Part shown: one piece after another, positions 1 through 6,567 of the stretch
How the letters are laid out: each line of letters begins with the position of its first letter
Numbering within the stretch: the stretch's first letter is position 1
Source of the DNA: Eubacteriales Family XIII. Incertae Sedis bacterium
GTDB taxonomy: Bacteria; Bacillota; Clostridia; Peptostreptococcales; Anaerovoracaceae
NCBI GenBank assembly: GCA_031272745.1
Contig: JAISTF010000033.1
Span: 1-10,414, forward strand
Length of the DNA: 10,414 bases
Direction of reading: 5' to 3'
The notes under the pieces: model-generated
Seen by the model: the letters and a program-made list of their open reading frames with translations, nothing else
Database searches by the model: none
What the model was told of the DNA's origin: nothing
Position numbers and translations under genes: made by a program

Positions 1-1080
1 GCGCCGTTTGTTTCGGGTGTGGCCGCGCTGATGCTCGCGGCAAACAGCGACCTTGACGGAGCGAGTGTGCGCGCGGCGCTTGAAGCGACGGCGACGGATC
101 TCGGGACGCCGGGGCGGGACAATTATTTCGGCTACGGGCTCGTGAACGCGGGCGCGGCCGTGGCTTATGTGCAGCAGGCGGTCACGGTGACGTGGGACGC
201 GCAGGGCGGCAGCGCCGTGCCCGCCCAGGCCCTTCGCTTCGGCGGGCGCGTGGGATTCCTGCCCGAGACGTCGCGGGCGGGCTCTAGCTTCCAGGGTTGG
301 TATACGGCGCCGAGCGGCGGCGAGAAAATCGACGCCGAAGCGCGCGCTTCGGGCAACGTCATCTTCTACGCGCGGTGGAAGGCGAAGAGCTACAAGGTGA
401 AGTTTGACGCGAACGGCGGGCAGCTGGACGGGAGCGCGTCGAAAAAGGTGAAGATGGGCGCGAGCTACAAGGCGCCGAAGGCGGCGCGAGGCGGGTACGC
501 GTTTGTCGGCTGGTTCACGAAGAAATCCGGCGGGACGAAGGTGTCCTCGAAGTTGGCCATCGCGAAGAACCACACGCTGTACGCGCACTGGACGACGATC
601 GACAAGACGGTGCGGTTTTCGGCGAACGGCGGCAAGGCCGTGAAGTCGTCGAAAAACGTGAAGTTCGGCAAAAAATACGGCAAGCTGCCGAAGACGACGC
701 GCAAGGGGTACACGTTTGACGGCTGGTACACGTCGAAGGACGGCGGCTCGAAGGTCACGAAGTCGTCGAAGGTGAAGTCGGAGAAGAGTTCGTTCAAGCT
801 GTACGCGCACTGGACGCCGAAGACGTATACGGTGACGTGGGACGCCGCCGGCGGCTCGGTCGGCGTCGCCTATCCGGACGGAACCGTGGCGGCCGCGCCG
901 TCGGTGGCCCTGCCCGAGACGTACGACGCCGTCTACGCGATGCCGGCCGACCCCGTGCTCGCGGGCTGCACGTTTGCGGGCTGGTGGACGAAGGCTTCGG
1001 GCGGCAAGCAGATCCTGCCCGGGGCGACCGTGAAAATAACAAAAAATACCACGATATACGCGCATTGGAACGTGGTATAA
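1..1080 (+). CDS. Secreted S8 (subtilisin-type) serine peptidase with four InlB B-repeats, C-terminal part only
   Basis: The frame is already open at base 1, so this is the 3' part (359 codons) of a longer gene. Its first residues, APFVSGVAALMLAAN, are what follows the catalytic GTSMA motif of S8 peptidases; the Asp, His and Ser themselves lie before the window. A typical subtilase end (YGLVNAGAAV) follows up to about residue 58. The rest is four InlB B-repeats (roughly residues 60-125, 126-195, 196-270 and 271-357), each with a GG turn, a GW-Y/F/W-T-x-GG core and a closing Y-A-H/R-W. Repeats 2 and 3 are rich in lysine; the fourth carries an extra loop. There is no sortase or SLH anchor at the end, so the protein is probably secreted or bound to the wall by its basic repeats. 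The next gene is a paralogue 8 nt downstream, which suggests tandem duplication. S8 identity rests on the matching segment of the complete neighbour. Substrate is unknown. Confidence 0.9.
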   Translation, partial: APFVSGVAALMLAANSDLDGASVRAALEATATDLGTPGRDNYFGYGLVNAGAAVAYVQQAVTVTWDAQGGSAVPAQALRFGGRVGFLPETSRAGSSFQGWYTAPSGGEKIDAEARASGNVIFYARWKAKSYKVKFDANGGQLDGSASKKVKMGASYKAPKAARGGYAFVGWFTKKSGGTKVSSKLAIAKNHTLYAHWTTIDKTVRFSANGGKAVKSSKNVKFGKKYGKLPKTTRKGYTFDGWYTSKDGGSKVTKSSKVKSEKSSFKLYAHWTPKTYTVTWDAAGGSVGVAYPDGTVAAAPSVALPETYDAVYAMPADPVLAGCTFAGWWTKASGGKQILPGATVKITKNTTIYAHWNVV

Positions 1081-1081
1081 T
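1073..1081 (+). promoter_or_regulatory. Extended -10 promoter for the second S8 peptidase, overlapping the previous stop codon
   Basis: TGGTATAAT matches the extended -10 consensus (TGnTATAAT) exactly. Its TATAAT (1076-1081) contains the stop codon of the upstream peptidase gene. No good -35 is visible 17 nt upstream, which an extended -10 can tolerate. Seven bases separate it from the ATG at 1089, and there is no Shine-Dalgarno between, so transcription would start at or next to the ATG, giving a leaderless mRNA (inference). Confidence 0.55.
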
Positions 1082-1088
1082 AAATAGA

Positions 1089-3947
1089 ATGAAAGTGAAG
1101 AGGTTTTTTCGGAATACGATTGTCGGGGGGCTCGTACTGTGCCTCATATTCACGCTGTCTTCCCTGCCGGTTGCGTACGCGGAGGATGCCATTATTGAAT
1201 CCAGCGAACCGGAATCCCTCACTGCGGACCAACTCGAAACCGCCGCCGCCATCGACGCCCTTGAAGAGGAGGGCGGCGTCCAGCCCGGCAAAGTCCTCTT
1301 GGTCCTGCGCGAAGACGCGGACGAAGAGGCCGTCGTCGAGGAAACGCACGAAATCGCCGACGTCAACGAGGACGTCCTCGCCGAGGACGAAAAGCTCGTC
1401 GTCGTCGAAACCCCTGCGGACGAAAGCCTCGGCGAAGCCATCGAACGGTACAAAGGCGACCCGGACGTGCTGATCGCGCAGCCGAACTACCGGTACTATC
1501 CGGCGGAAAATCCCGTGAACGACACCTATTATTCGAGCCAGTGGGCTCTGCAACCGGCCGCGACGGCCAACGTGCCGGCGGCGTGGAGCCTCGTGCCGGA
1601 ACCAGAGGCGAAAATCCGCGTGGCCGTGCTTGACTCGGGCGTGGATATTTCGCATCCCGACCTCAAGGGCAGCATCGCGGCGGGGACGGCGTTCAATACG
1701 TTGGCAAACGATTCCGCTGTGGATTTGAGCGCGGTGGCGTGGCCATCTTCTGCGGCAAGTTTGCATCCGGGCGTGGTGCCGTCGGCGACGAATATCACGG
1801 ACGATCTGGGACATGGGACGCACGTCGCGGGCATCGTCGCGGCGACGCGCAACAACGGACGGGGCGTCGCGGGCGTCGCGGGCGGCTACGCGGAAATCGT
1901 GCCGGTGAAGGTTTTCCACTGGACGGATTACAACAACGATGGCGTCATCCAGCGAACTTCATATACGAGCGGTACTTACACGATTGTCGAGTATTTCACC
2001 TATACGTCGGAACTCGTGGAAGGCATAGAGTATGCCGTGTCACAGGGTTGCCGTGTGGTCAATATGAGCCTCGGCGGCTACGCCGAAAGCGACAACGATT
2101 CGACTGTTGCCGATGCCATTACAGCTGCGAAGGCCGTGAATGTGATGTGCGTCTGTGCGGCGGGCAACGGAAACGGCGGCATCTATACGGATTCGAGTTG
2201 GCCGTCCGACTATAGCGATGCGATTTCCGTGACGGCGACGACGTCCACGAATACGCGTGTGTACTTTTCAGACTACGGGCCAGCCAAGGACATCGCGGCG
2301 CCGGGCGACAACATTTACAGCACCTATCCTGTGTTGAAGGGAAGCTACACCACGATGTCCGGCACGTCGATGGCGACGCCGTTCGTCTCGGGCGTCCTCG
2401 CGCTCATGCTTGCGGCAAATCCGAATCTGACTTGGACGCAGTGTACGACCATTTTGTACGGGACGGCCACGCCGGCGGCATCGCTTCCGGTGCCCACAGA
2501 CTACGATGGGAGCTCCCCCTATTCCTACTACTACGGCGCGGGTCTTGTCAACGCGGGCGCGGCTGTGCAATCGTCCCGTTCGCTGTATATCGTGAACGGC
2601 GCTTACCGTTCGCCGCATTCGTTCGCGGGCGAGCCCTATGCGGTAGGCACCGCTGTGAATCTTTCATCCACGGCGGCCCCGACGGGGTATGCTTTTGATA
2701 CCTGGACGACCACCGGAGGCACGCTGACGAGCGCCACGAGTTCATCCTCGGCGAAAATCACGCTGCCGTCATCCATCGCGCAGCTGCCGGTCACGGTGAC
2801 GGCGACCTACAAGGTGAACAGTGCCAACAAGGCCACCTTCGATGGATACAAGTCGGATGCGGATTCCGCAAAAGCGACGTATGAAACCGGATCCGCAAGC
2901 AAACTGTCGATGTATGCGTCGGCGAAGGAATCTTTCGACACAAAGAAGACCGCCTACGACACGGCCGCAGGGCTCTATGCGGCCGCGAAAGCCGCCTACG
3001 ACAGCGCGGCTTCCGCGTATGATGCAAAACTCGCCGCAAAGGCTTATACGACCTTGGCTGACGCGGAAGCGGCCTACGAGGATGTGCAGGACAAATATAA
3101 TACGGCAACAGATTTGTACGGGAATATGTCGGATGCCTACGATGGGGCTACGGACGCGGCGGAAGATGCCGCGGATGCCTATGCGGCTGCGCAGACGGCC
3201 CGATCGGACGCGCAGTCCGCAATCACGACGTACACAAACTATGGCAATGTGCGGAAGGCGGCCATCGAAGGCGCGGGTCTCGTAGGGATTTCCGCGACGC
3301 TGCTGACGGCGTATGCGCCGGTGGCAATTTCTCTGACTGCGCTTCCGACTGCACCCGCCACACTCCTCACATCCTTGCCGACTGCGCCCGCCAGCGCCTC
3401 GCGCGCGCCGACCGCGGCGGATGTTTCGCAAGCGTCGACCGCCGGCGGCATCGTCGTGCCGTTGCCGGACGACAGCGTTGGCAAGCCGCTCGTCCGCGTC
3501 GCCGTCACCTTCGACATGAACGGGGGCAAGGTTTCCGGCGTGAAGTCGACGAAGAAAAACCTGACCGTCGGCGAGCCCTATGAATTCCCCTCGTCGCCGA
3601 AGCGCGCGGACTACGCGTTCGTCGGCTGGTACACGTCGAAGACCGGCGGCAAGCAGGTGACGACGGACACGGTGGTCACGAAGGCGTCGGCGCACACGCT
3701 CTACGCGCGCTGGGCGGACATCGACCAGACCGTGAAATTCGACCCCGCCGGCGGCAAGGTGGACGTCAAGAGCAAGGACGTGAAAAACGGCAAGAAATAC
3801 GGCACGCTGCCGACGCCGACGAAGAAGGGCTACAAATTCGCGGGCTGGTACACGGCCAAGAAGGGCGGCACGAAGATCAAATCCACGACAAAGGTATTGC
3901 TTGCAAAGACGACGAAACTCTATGCGCACTGGACGAAGCTCCGGTAG
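1089..3947 (+). CDS. Secreted S8 family serine peptidase with Tyr-heptad coiled coil and two InlB B-repeats
   Basis: A 952-residue secreted subtilase. Residues 1-31 form a signal peptide (MKVKRFF, hydrophobic core, AYA/ED cleavage site). Residues about 45-135 are an acidic inhibitor-like propeptide. The catalytic set is complete: Asp182 (VLDSG), His242 (GHGTHVAG), oxyanion Asn360 (AAGNG) and Ser427 (GTSMATPF). After the peptidase domain comes a short beta-rich segment, then an Ala-rich coiled coil (about 584-715) with Tyr or Phe at strict seven-residue spacing over long stretches, then a Pro/Ala/Thr-rich linker, then two InlB B-repeats (803-952). The frame is open upstream to about 837, but the ATG at 1089 is chosen because it starts the signal peptide and lies just after the previous stop. 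No Shine-Dalgarno precedes it. No LPXTG or SLH anchor is present. The last InlB repeat closely resembles repeat 3 of the upstream peptidase (shared GKKYG and GWYT cores), supporting common origin. Likely role: extracellular proteolysis or processing of surface proteins; the substrate cannot be told from sequence. Confidence 0.95.
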   Translation: MKVKRFFRNTIVGGLVLCLIFTLSSLPVAYAEDAIIESSEPESLTADQLETAAAIDALEEEGGVQPGKVLLVLREDADEEAVVEETHEIADVNEDVLAEDEKLVVVETPADESLGEAIERYKGDPDVLIAQPNYRYYPAENPVNDTYYSSQWALQPAATANVPAAWSLVPEPEAKIRVAVLDSGVDISHPDLKGSIAAGTAFNTLANDSAVDLSAVAWPSSAASLHPGVVPSATNITDDLGHGTHVAGIVAATRNNGRGVAGVAGGYAEIVPVKVFHWTDYNNDGVIQRTSYTSGTYTIVEYFTYTSELVEGIEYAVSQGCRVVNMSLGGYAESDNDSTVADAITAAKAVNVMCVCAAGNGNGGIYTDSSWPSDYSDAISVTATTSTNTRVYFSDYGPAKDIAAPGDNIYSTYPVLKGSYTTMSGTSMATPFVSGVLALMLAANPNLTWTQCTTILYGTATPAASLPVPTDYDGSSPYSYYYGAGLVNAGAAVQSSRSLYIVNGAYRSPHSFAGEPYAVGTAVNLSSTAAPTGYAFDTWTTTGGTLTSATSSSSAKITLPSSIAQLPVTVTATYKVNSANKATFDGYKSDADSAKATYETGSASKLSMYASAKESFDTKKTAYDTAAGLYAAAKAAYDSAASAYDAKLAAKAYTTLADAEAAYEDVQDKYNTATDLYGNMSDAYDGATDAAEDAADAYAAAQTARSDAQSAITTYTNYGNVRKAAIEGAGLVGISATLLTAYAPVAISLTALPTAPATLLTSLPTAPASASRAPTAADVSQASTAGGIVVPLPDDSVGKPLVRVAVTFDMNGGKVSGVKSTKKNLTVGEPYEFPSSPKRADYAFVGWYTSKTGGKQVTTDTVVTKASAHTLYARWADIDQTVKFDPAGGKVDVKSKDVKNGKKYGTLPTPTKKGYKFAGWYTAKKGGTKIKSTTKVLLAKTTKLYAHWTKLR

Positions 3948-3967
3948 CGCCCGCGTAACCCTTTTGT

Positions 3968-4014
3968 AAAAGACGCGACACCCGCCCGCTATACAAGGCA
4001 GGCGTCTTTTGTTT
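3968..4014. terminator. Probable intrinsic terminator after the S8 peptidase gene
   Basis: AAAAGACGC (3968-3976) pairs perfectly with GCGTCTTTT (4002-4010), and the T-run continues as TTTTGTTT. The A-rich left arm would let it act in both directions. The 25-nt loop is longer than usual, which lowers confidence. It sits between the S8 peptidase stop (3947) and the SpoIID-like gene. Confidence 0.55.
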
Positions 4015-4019
4015 ACAAT
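3990..4019 (+). promoter_or_regulatory. Putative promoter for the SpoIID-like gene
   Basis: TACAAT (4014-4019) is a good -10, with TATACA (3990-3995, four of six matches to TTGACA) 18 nt upstream. The -35 would lie in the loop of the preceding terminator. Only 6 nt separate the -10 from the ATG at 4026 and there is no Shine-Dalgarno, so the mRNA would be leaderless. Confidence 0.4.
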
Positions 4020-4025
4020 AATGGT

Positions 4026-5648
4026 ATGAAGAAGCATACGGCACATATCCTATCGGGCGTACTCGCGGCGATGGTCGCCTTCGGGACTTTCGCGGCCGGC
4101 GGCGAGCCCGTCTACGCGGCCGAGGCGCCCGCCGACCACATCGTCCGCGTGGCGCTCACGTCCTACGGCGAGCCGGCCTCGTTTTCGATGCGCGCAAGCG
4201 GCGCGCACACGGTGGCCGACAACGGCGCCGCGCTGTCGGGCGCGTTCACGGTGGAAGCCAACAGCGCGGGCATCCTGCTCGTGCTCTCCGGCGGCGGCTC
4301 GTGGCAGCTTGACGGCGACGTGCTGATCGCGGCGGGCAGCGCCTCTACGGAGAACCTCATCCAGATTTCGGGCGCCTACAAATTCGCGGGCGATCTGCGC
4401 ATCGTGAAGACGGGCAGCGGGCTCAAGCTCATCAACCATGTGAATCTCGACACCTACGTCGCGGGCGTGCTGCCGTACGAGATGAACAGCGCGTGGCCGG
4501 TCGAGGCGCTGAAGGCGCAGGCCGTGGCGGCGCGGACCTACGCGGTCTGGCGCATGAAGGAAATCACCCGCGCGGCCGTGTCCTACGATTTGACGAACGG
4601 CGAAAATTCGCAGGTCTACAACGGCTGGAACGACAGCTATACAAACGTGATTGCGGCGGTGAAGCAGACGAAAAACCAGGTCCTGCAGACGCCGTCGGGC
4701 GGCGCCGTCTACGCGTGCTACAGCGCGTCGAACGGCGGGTACACGGAGACGGGGGCCGCGTCGGGCGCGGCGGCGCGGGACTATGATTATTTGGCGTACA
4801 AGGAAGACCCGTATGACCTCGCGATGGCGCTCGGCTCCACCGCGTACAGCGGCAAGGTGACGATTCCGAAAACGCTCGCGGCGAAGGACGTGCGCAAATC
4901 GAACGCCCAGCCCTACAAGATGATCCGCACCAAGCTGAAATCGGCGGGCGTCAACGTGGCGGGCCTCGACAATCCCGTGACGGTGAAAAGCGTGACGCTG
5001 ACGACCCCCCGTTATTCCAATCCGGATCGCGCGTATATCGGCGTGACCATCAAGGTGCGGGTGCCGAAGATCGGGGGCGCTTCCGCGAAGACCTATACGC
5101 TGAAGTTTGCGCCGTACAAGCCTGCGGGCAGCAAGGCGAAGTATCCGTATTTGAACAAGGCGCTGGGGCTCGGGACGAAGTTTCAGATGTATTCGCTGCG
5201 CGAGGACGGGGATTCGTGGTTGCTCGCGGTCGTGCGGTACGGGCACGGGGCGGGCCTGAGCCAGATCGGGGCGTACCAGATGGCGAAGAAGGGCATGGCG
5301 GTCGGGGACATCCTCGCGTTTTACTACGGGCTCGGAGAGGCGACGAAGCTCGTGGAGATGCCGTGGCCGGACGTGCAGGGGGGCGCGTCGACGATCGCCG
5401 CGCCGACCGTGGTGACGGCCGCGACCAAGAGCTCGACGAAGACCGTGAAGGTGAACCTGACGGGGAAGGTGAAGGTCGATTCCACGACGGTGCTGAACGT
5501 GCGCAAAGGCGCGGGGCTGGATTACAAGGTCATCGGGGCGCTGAAAAACGGGACGAAGGTGAAGATCAGCCGCGAGAAGGGCGATTGGTACCGCATCAAA
5601 TTCGGCAGCGGCTACGGCTGGGTCAACAAGGCATACGTCAAAGTGTAG
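4026..5648 (+). CDS. Secreted SpoIID/LytB-domain protein with C-terminal SH3b domain
   Basis: A 540-residue protein. An N-terminal signal peptide (about 1-31, ending near VYA/AEA) exports it. A SpoIID/LytB domain covers about residues 120-450: the family motif YVAGVLPYEM...WPVEALKAQAVAARTYA lies at 144-173, with Glu152 in YEM at the position of the catalytic glutamate of SpoIID. The second hallmark, GHGAGLSQ, is at 406-413, followed by the AYQMAKKGM and ILAFYYG segments. Residues about 480-540 form a bacterial SH3 domain (LNVRKGAG, DWYRIKF, GYGWVNKAYV), which usually binds cell wall. Known family members are SpoIID, a lytic transglycosylase acting on stem-peptide-free glycan strands during engulfment, and LytB, a modifier of an amidase. 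This protein is longer and secreted, so it is a SpoIID-like wall enzyme or amidase modifier, not necessarily sporulation-specific SpoIID. It stands alone between a terminator and convergent transporter genes. Its TAG stop is part of a palindromic repeat. Confidence 0.9.
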   Translation: MKKHTAHILSGVLAAMVAFGTFAAGGEPVYAAEAPADHIVRVALTSYGEPASFSMRASGAHTVADNGAALSGAFTVEANSAGILLVLSGGGSWQLDGDVLIAAGSASTENLIQISGAYKFAGDLRIVKTGSGLKLINHVNLDTYVAGVLPYEMNSAWPVEALKAQAVAARTYAVWRMKEITRAAVSYDLTNGENSQVYNGWNDSYTNVIAAVKQTKNQVLQTPSGGAVYACYSASNGGYTETGAASGAAARDYDYLAYKEDPYDLAMALGSTAYSGKVTIPKTLAAKDVRKSNAQPYKMIRTKLKSAGVNVAGLDNPVTVKSVTLTTPRYSNPDRAYIGVTIKVRVPKIGGASAKTYTLKFAPYKPAGSKAKYPYLNKALGLGTKFQMYSLREDGDSWLLAVVRYGHGAGLSQIGAYQMAKKGMAVGDILAFYYGLGEATKLVEMPWPDVQGGASTIAAPTVVTAATKSSTKTVKVNLTGKVKVDSTTVLNVRKGAGLDYKVIGALKNGTKVKISREKGDWYRIKFGSGYGWVNKAYVKV

Positions 5649-5670
5649 GGGCGGCTTGTAGCCGCCCGCG
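5645..5670. repeat. Palindromic REP-like element that provides the stop codon of the SpoIID-like gene
   Basis: GTAGGGGCGGC starts the element. GGGCGGCT (5649-5656) and AGCCGCCC (5660-5667) form a perfect 8-bp stem with a 3-nt loop. The TAG at 5646-5648 is the SpoIID-like stop. The element fills the whole 22-nt gap to the convergent EamA gene. The same opening 11-mer recurs three times at 6064-6128. It could end or stabilise convergent transcripts, but no T-run follows. Confidence 0.75.
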
Positions 5671-6015
5671 CTAACCACTGAAGGCGAGCAGGGCGGCGCC
5701 GGCGACGATGCAGGCGACGCCGGCCATCTTGCGCCGCGAAATCGGCTCTTTCAGCAGCCGGTTCGCGAGGATCATCGTGAAGATATACGTGATCGAGGCG
5801 AGCGCGTACACGACCGAATAATCGAGGTATTTCATGAGGAAGACGTTGTTTGCGAAGGCGACGAGGTAAATCACGCCGCCGATCCAGATGCCTTTGCTCT
5901 TCAGCAGGCTGAGGACGCCGCTGAGCGTCATGGCCGCGCCTTTGAAAAAATACGAGGCGAGGGCGCCGAGGAAGTCCCCGGCGACGACGAGCCCGTAGAG
6001 CAGGAGCGGGCTCAT
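5671..6015 (-). CDS. EamA/DMT-type small membrane transporter, second half
   Basis: A 114-residue, very hydrophobic protein with four predicted membrane helices (about 4-24, 42-62, 66-86, 95-112). Segments such as VVYALASITYIFTMILANRLLKEPIS followed by a closing helix are typical of EamA/DMT and SMR-like transporters. At this length it is a half-size unit, one four-helix domain instead of two. Its ATG overlaps the stop of the upstream EamA gene by four bases (ATGA, 6012-6015), and GGGGGA lies 7 nt before the start, so the two are translationally coupled and probably form a heterodimer. Similar half-size pairs include the SMR drug exporters and ArnE/ArnF lipid-carrier flippases. Substrate cannot be decided. 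Confidence 0.82.
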   Translation of the reverse strand: MSPLLLYGLVVAGDFLGALASYFFKGAAMTLSGVLSLLKSKGIWIGGVIYLVAFANNVFLMKYLDYSVVYALASITYIFTMILANRLLKEPISRRKMAGVACIVAGAALLAFSG

Positions 6016-6530
6016 GGCGCATCCCCCGATCCGATGTCCGGCTCAGGCCCGGACTCTTGCGTTGTAGGGGCGGCATCCTGCCTCATGATTGTAGGGGCGG
6101 CATCCTGCCTCATGATCGTAGGGGCGGCATCCTGCCGCCCGCTATGAATCTCCGGCCTCGGCCCGTCGTCCGCGTCGCCGCCGCCGATGAGGATCACGCC
6201 GAACACAATCACGAGGATGCCGCCGACGCGCGCGGGCGTCATCTGCTCCCCGAGGAAAAACACGCCGATGAAGATCGCGAGGACGTAGCCGACCGACAGC
6301 ACGGGCTGCAGCACGGACAGGCGGCCGAAGCGGTACGCGTAGATCATGATGAGGGCGCCGACCACGTAGAGGAAGAAGCCGAGCGCGAGCGCGGCGAGGC
6401 CGTGCGGCACGAAGCCCGAGGCGTCTTCCATGCGGTAAACTTTCAGATACATCTGCCCGAACGACACGAGGACCGCCGAGCACAGCATCATGAGGATGCC
6501 CTTTTTGTTTTTTTGGATTGATTCGATCAT
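6012..6530 (-). CDS. EamA/DMT-type small membrane transporter, first half, with repeat-derived C-terminal tail
   Basis: A 172-residue protein with four predicted helices (about 11-31, 44-66, 72-94, 101-117); LSVLQPVLSVGYVLA and the FLGEQ segment with a final glycine-rich helix are typical of EamA proteins. The membrane part ends near residue 117. The remaining 55 residues form a hydrophilic tail that contains RQDAAPT three times (132-138, 141-147, 150-156), encoded by a tandem palindromic DNA repeat. The tail is not expected in this family and probably arose by insertion that kept the frame. The start at 6530 lies 8 nt from a strong minus-strand promoter -10 and has no Shine-Dalgarno. It is the first gene of a two-gene operon with the other half-transporter. 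An LTA-synthase-type gene diverges from it, so a lipid-carrier or envelope substrate is possible but unproven. Confidence 0.82.
   Translation of the reverse strand: MIESIQKNKKGILMMLCSAVLVSFGQMYLKVYRMEDASGFVPHGLAALALGFFLYVVGALIMIYAYRFGRLSVLQPVLSVGYVLAIFIGVFFLGEQMTPARVGGILVIVFGVILIGGGDADDGPRPEIHSGRQDAAPTIMRQDAAPTIMRQDAAPTTQESGPEPDIGSGDAP
6064..6143. repeat. Tandem GTAGGGGCGGC elements inside the EamA gene
   Basis: Two 27-nt units (6064-6090 and 6091-6117, differing only at the last base) are followed by a third, complete element (6118-6143). Each begins GTAGGGGCGGCATCCTGCC. In the third, GGGCGGCA (6122-6129) and TGCCGCCC (6133-6140) make a perfect 8-bp stem around a 3-nt loop. In the first two the right arm is cut short and replaced by TCATGAT. 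The 27-nt unit keeps the frame, giving nine-residue protein repeats on the minus strand. Confidence 0.9.
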
Positions 6531-6534
6531 ACTA

Positions 6535-6543
6535 TGGTATTAT
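6535..6543 (+). promoter_or_regulatory. Extended -10 promoter for the LTA-synthase-type gene
   Basis: TGGTATTAT matches the extended -10 pattern with one mismatch. The -35 is weak: TTGGAT at 6513-6518 gives a 19-nt spacer. Seven bases separate the -10 from the ATG at 6551, with no Shine-Dalgarno, so a leaderless mRNA is predicted. It overlaps the EamA promoter -10 by five bases. Confidence 0.5.
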
Positions 6544-6567
6544 ATTGCGCATGGGAATTTTGGTCAA
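6539..6567 (-). promoter_or_regulatory. Sigma-A-type promoter for the EamA operon
   Basis: On the minus strand, TTGACC (6567-6562) and TATAAT (6544-6539) are separated by 17 nt, a near-ideal housekeeping promoter. The -10 ends 8 nt before the ATG at 6530. The -35 lies inside the start of the divergent LTA-synthase-type gene. Its -10 overlaps the opposite-facing -10 at 6538-6543. Confidence 0.7.

Noticed and set aside
240..960. LPET sequences in the first peptidase as possible sortase signals
   Set aside because: They lie inside InlB repeats, lack the following Gly, and have no downstream membrane helix and basic tail.
837..1088. An upstream in-frame extension of the second S8 peptidase
   Set aside because: It overlaps the well-supported end of the first peptidase in another frame, is Arg-rich, and would bury the signal peptide that begins at 1089.
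4050..5678. A 542-codon open frame on the minus strand opposite the SpoIID-like gene
   Set aside because: It is antisense to a gene with clear family motifs. Its product is Arg/His-rich with no recognisable domain, as expected of a shadow frame in GC-rich DNA.
6064..6143. Tandem 27-nt repeats as a CRISPR array
   Set aside because: The units abut without spacers and lie within a coding frame; no cas genes are present.
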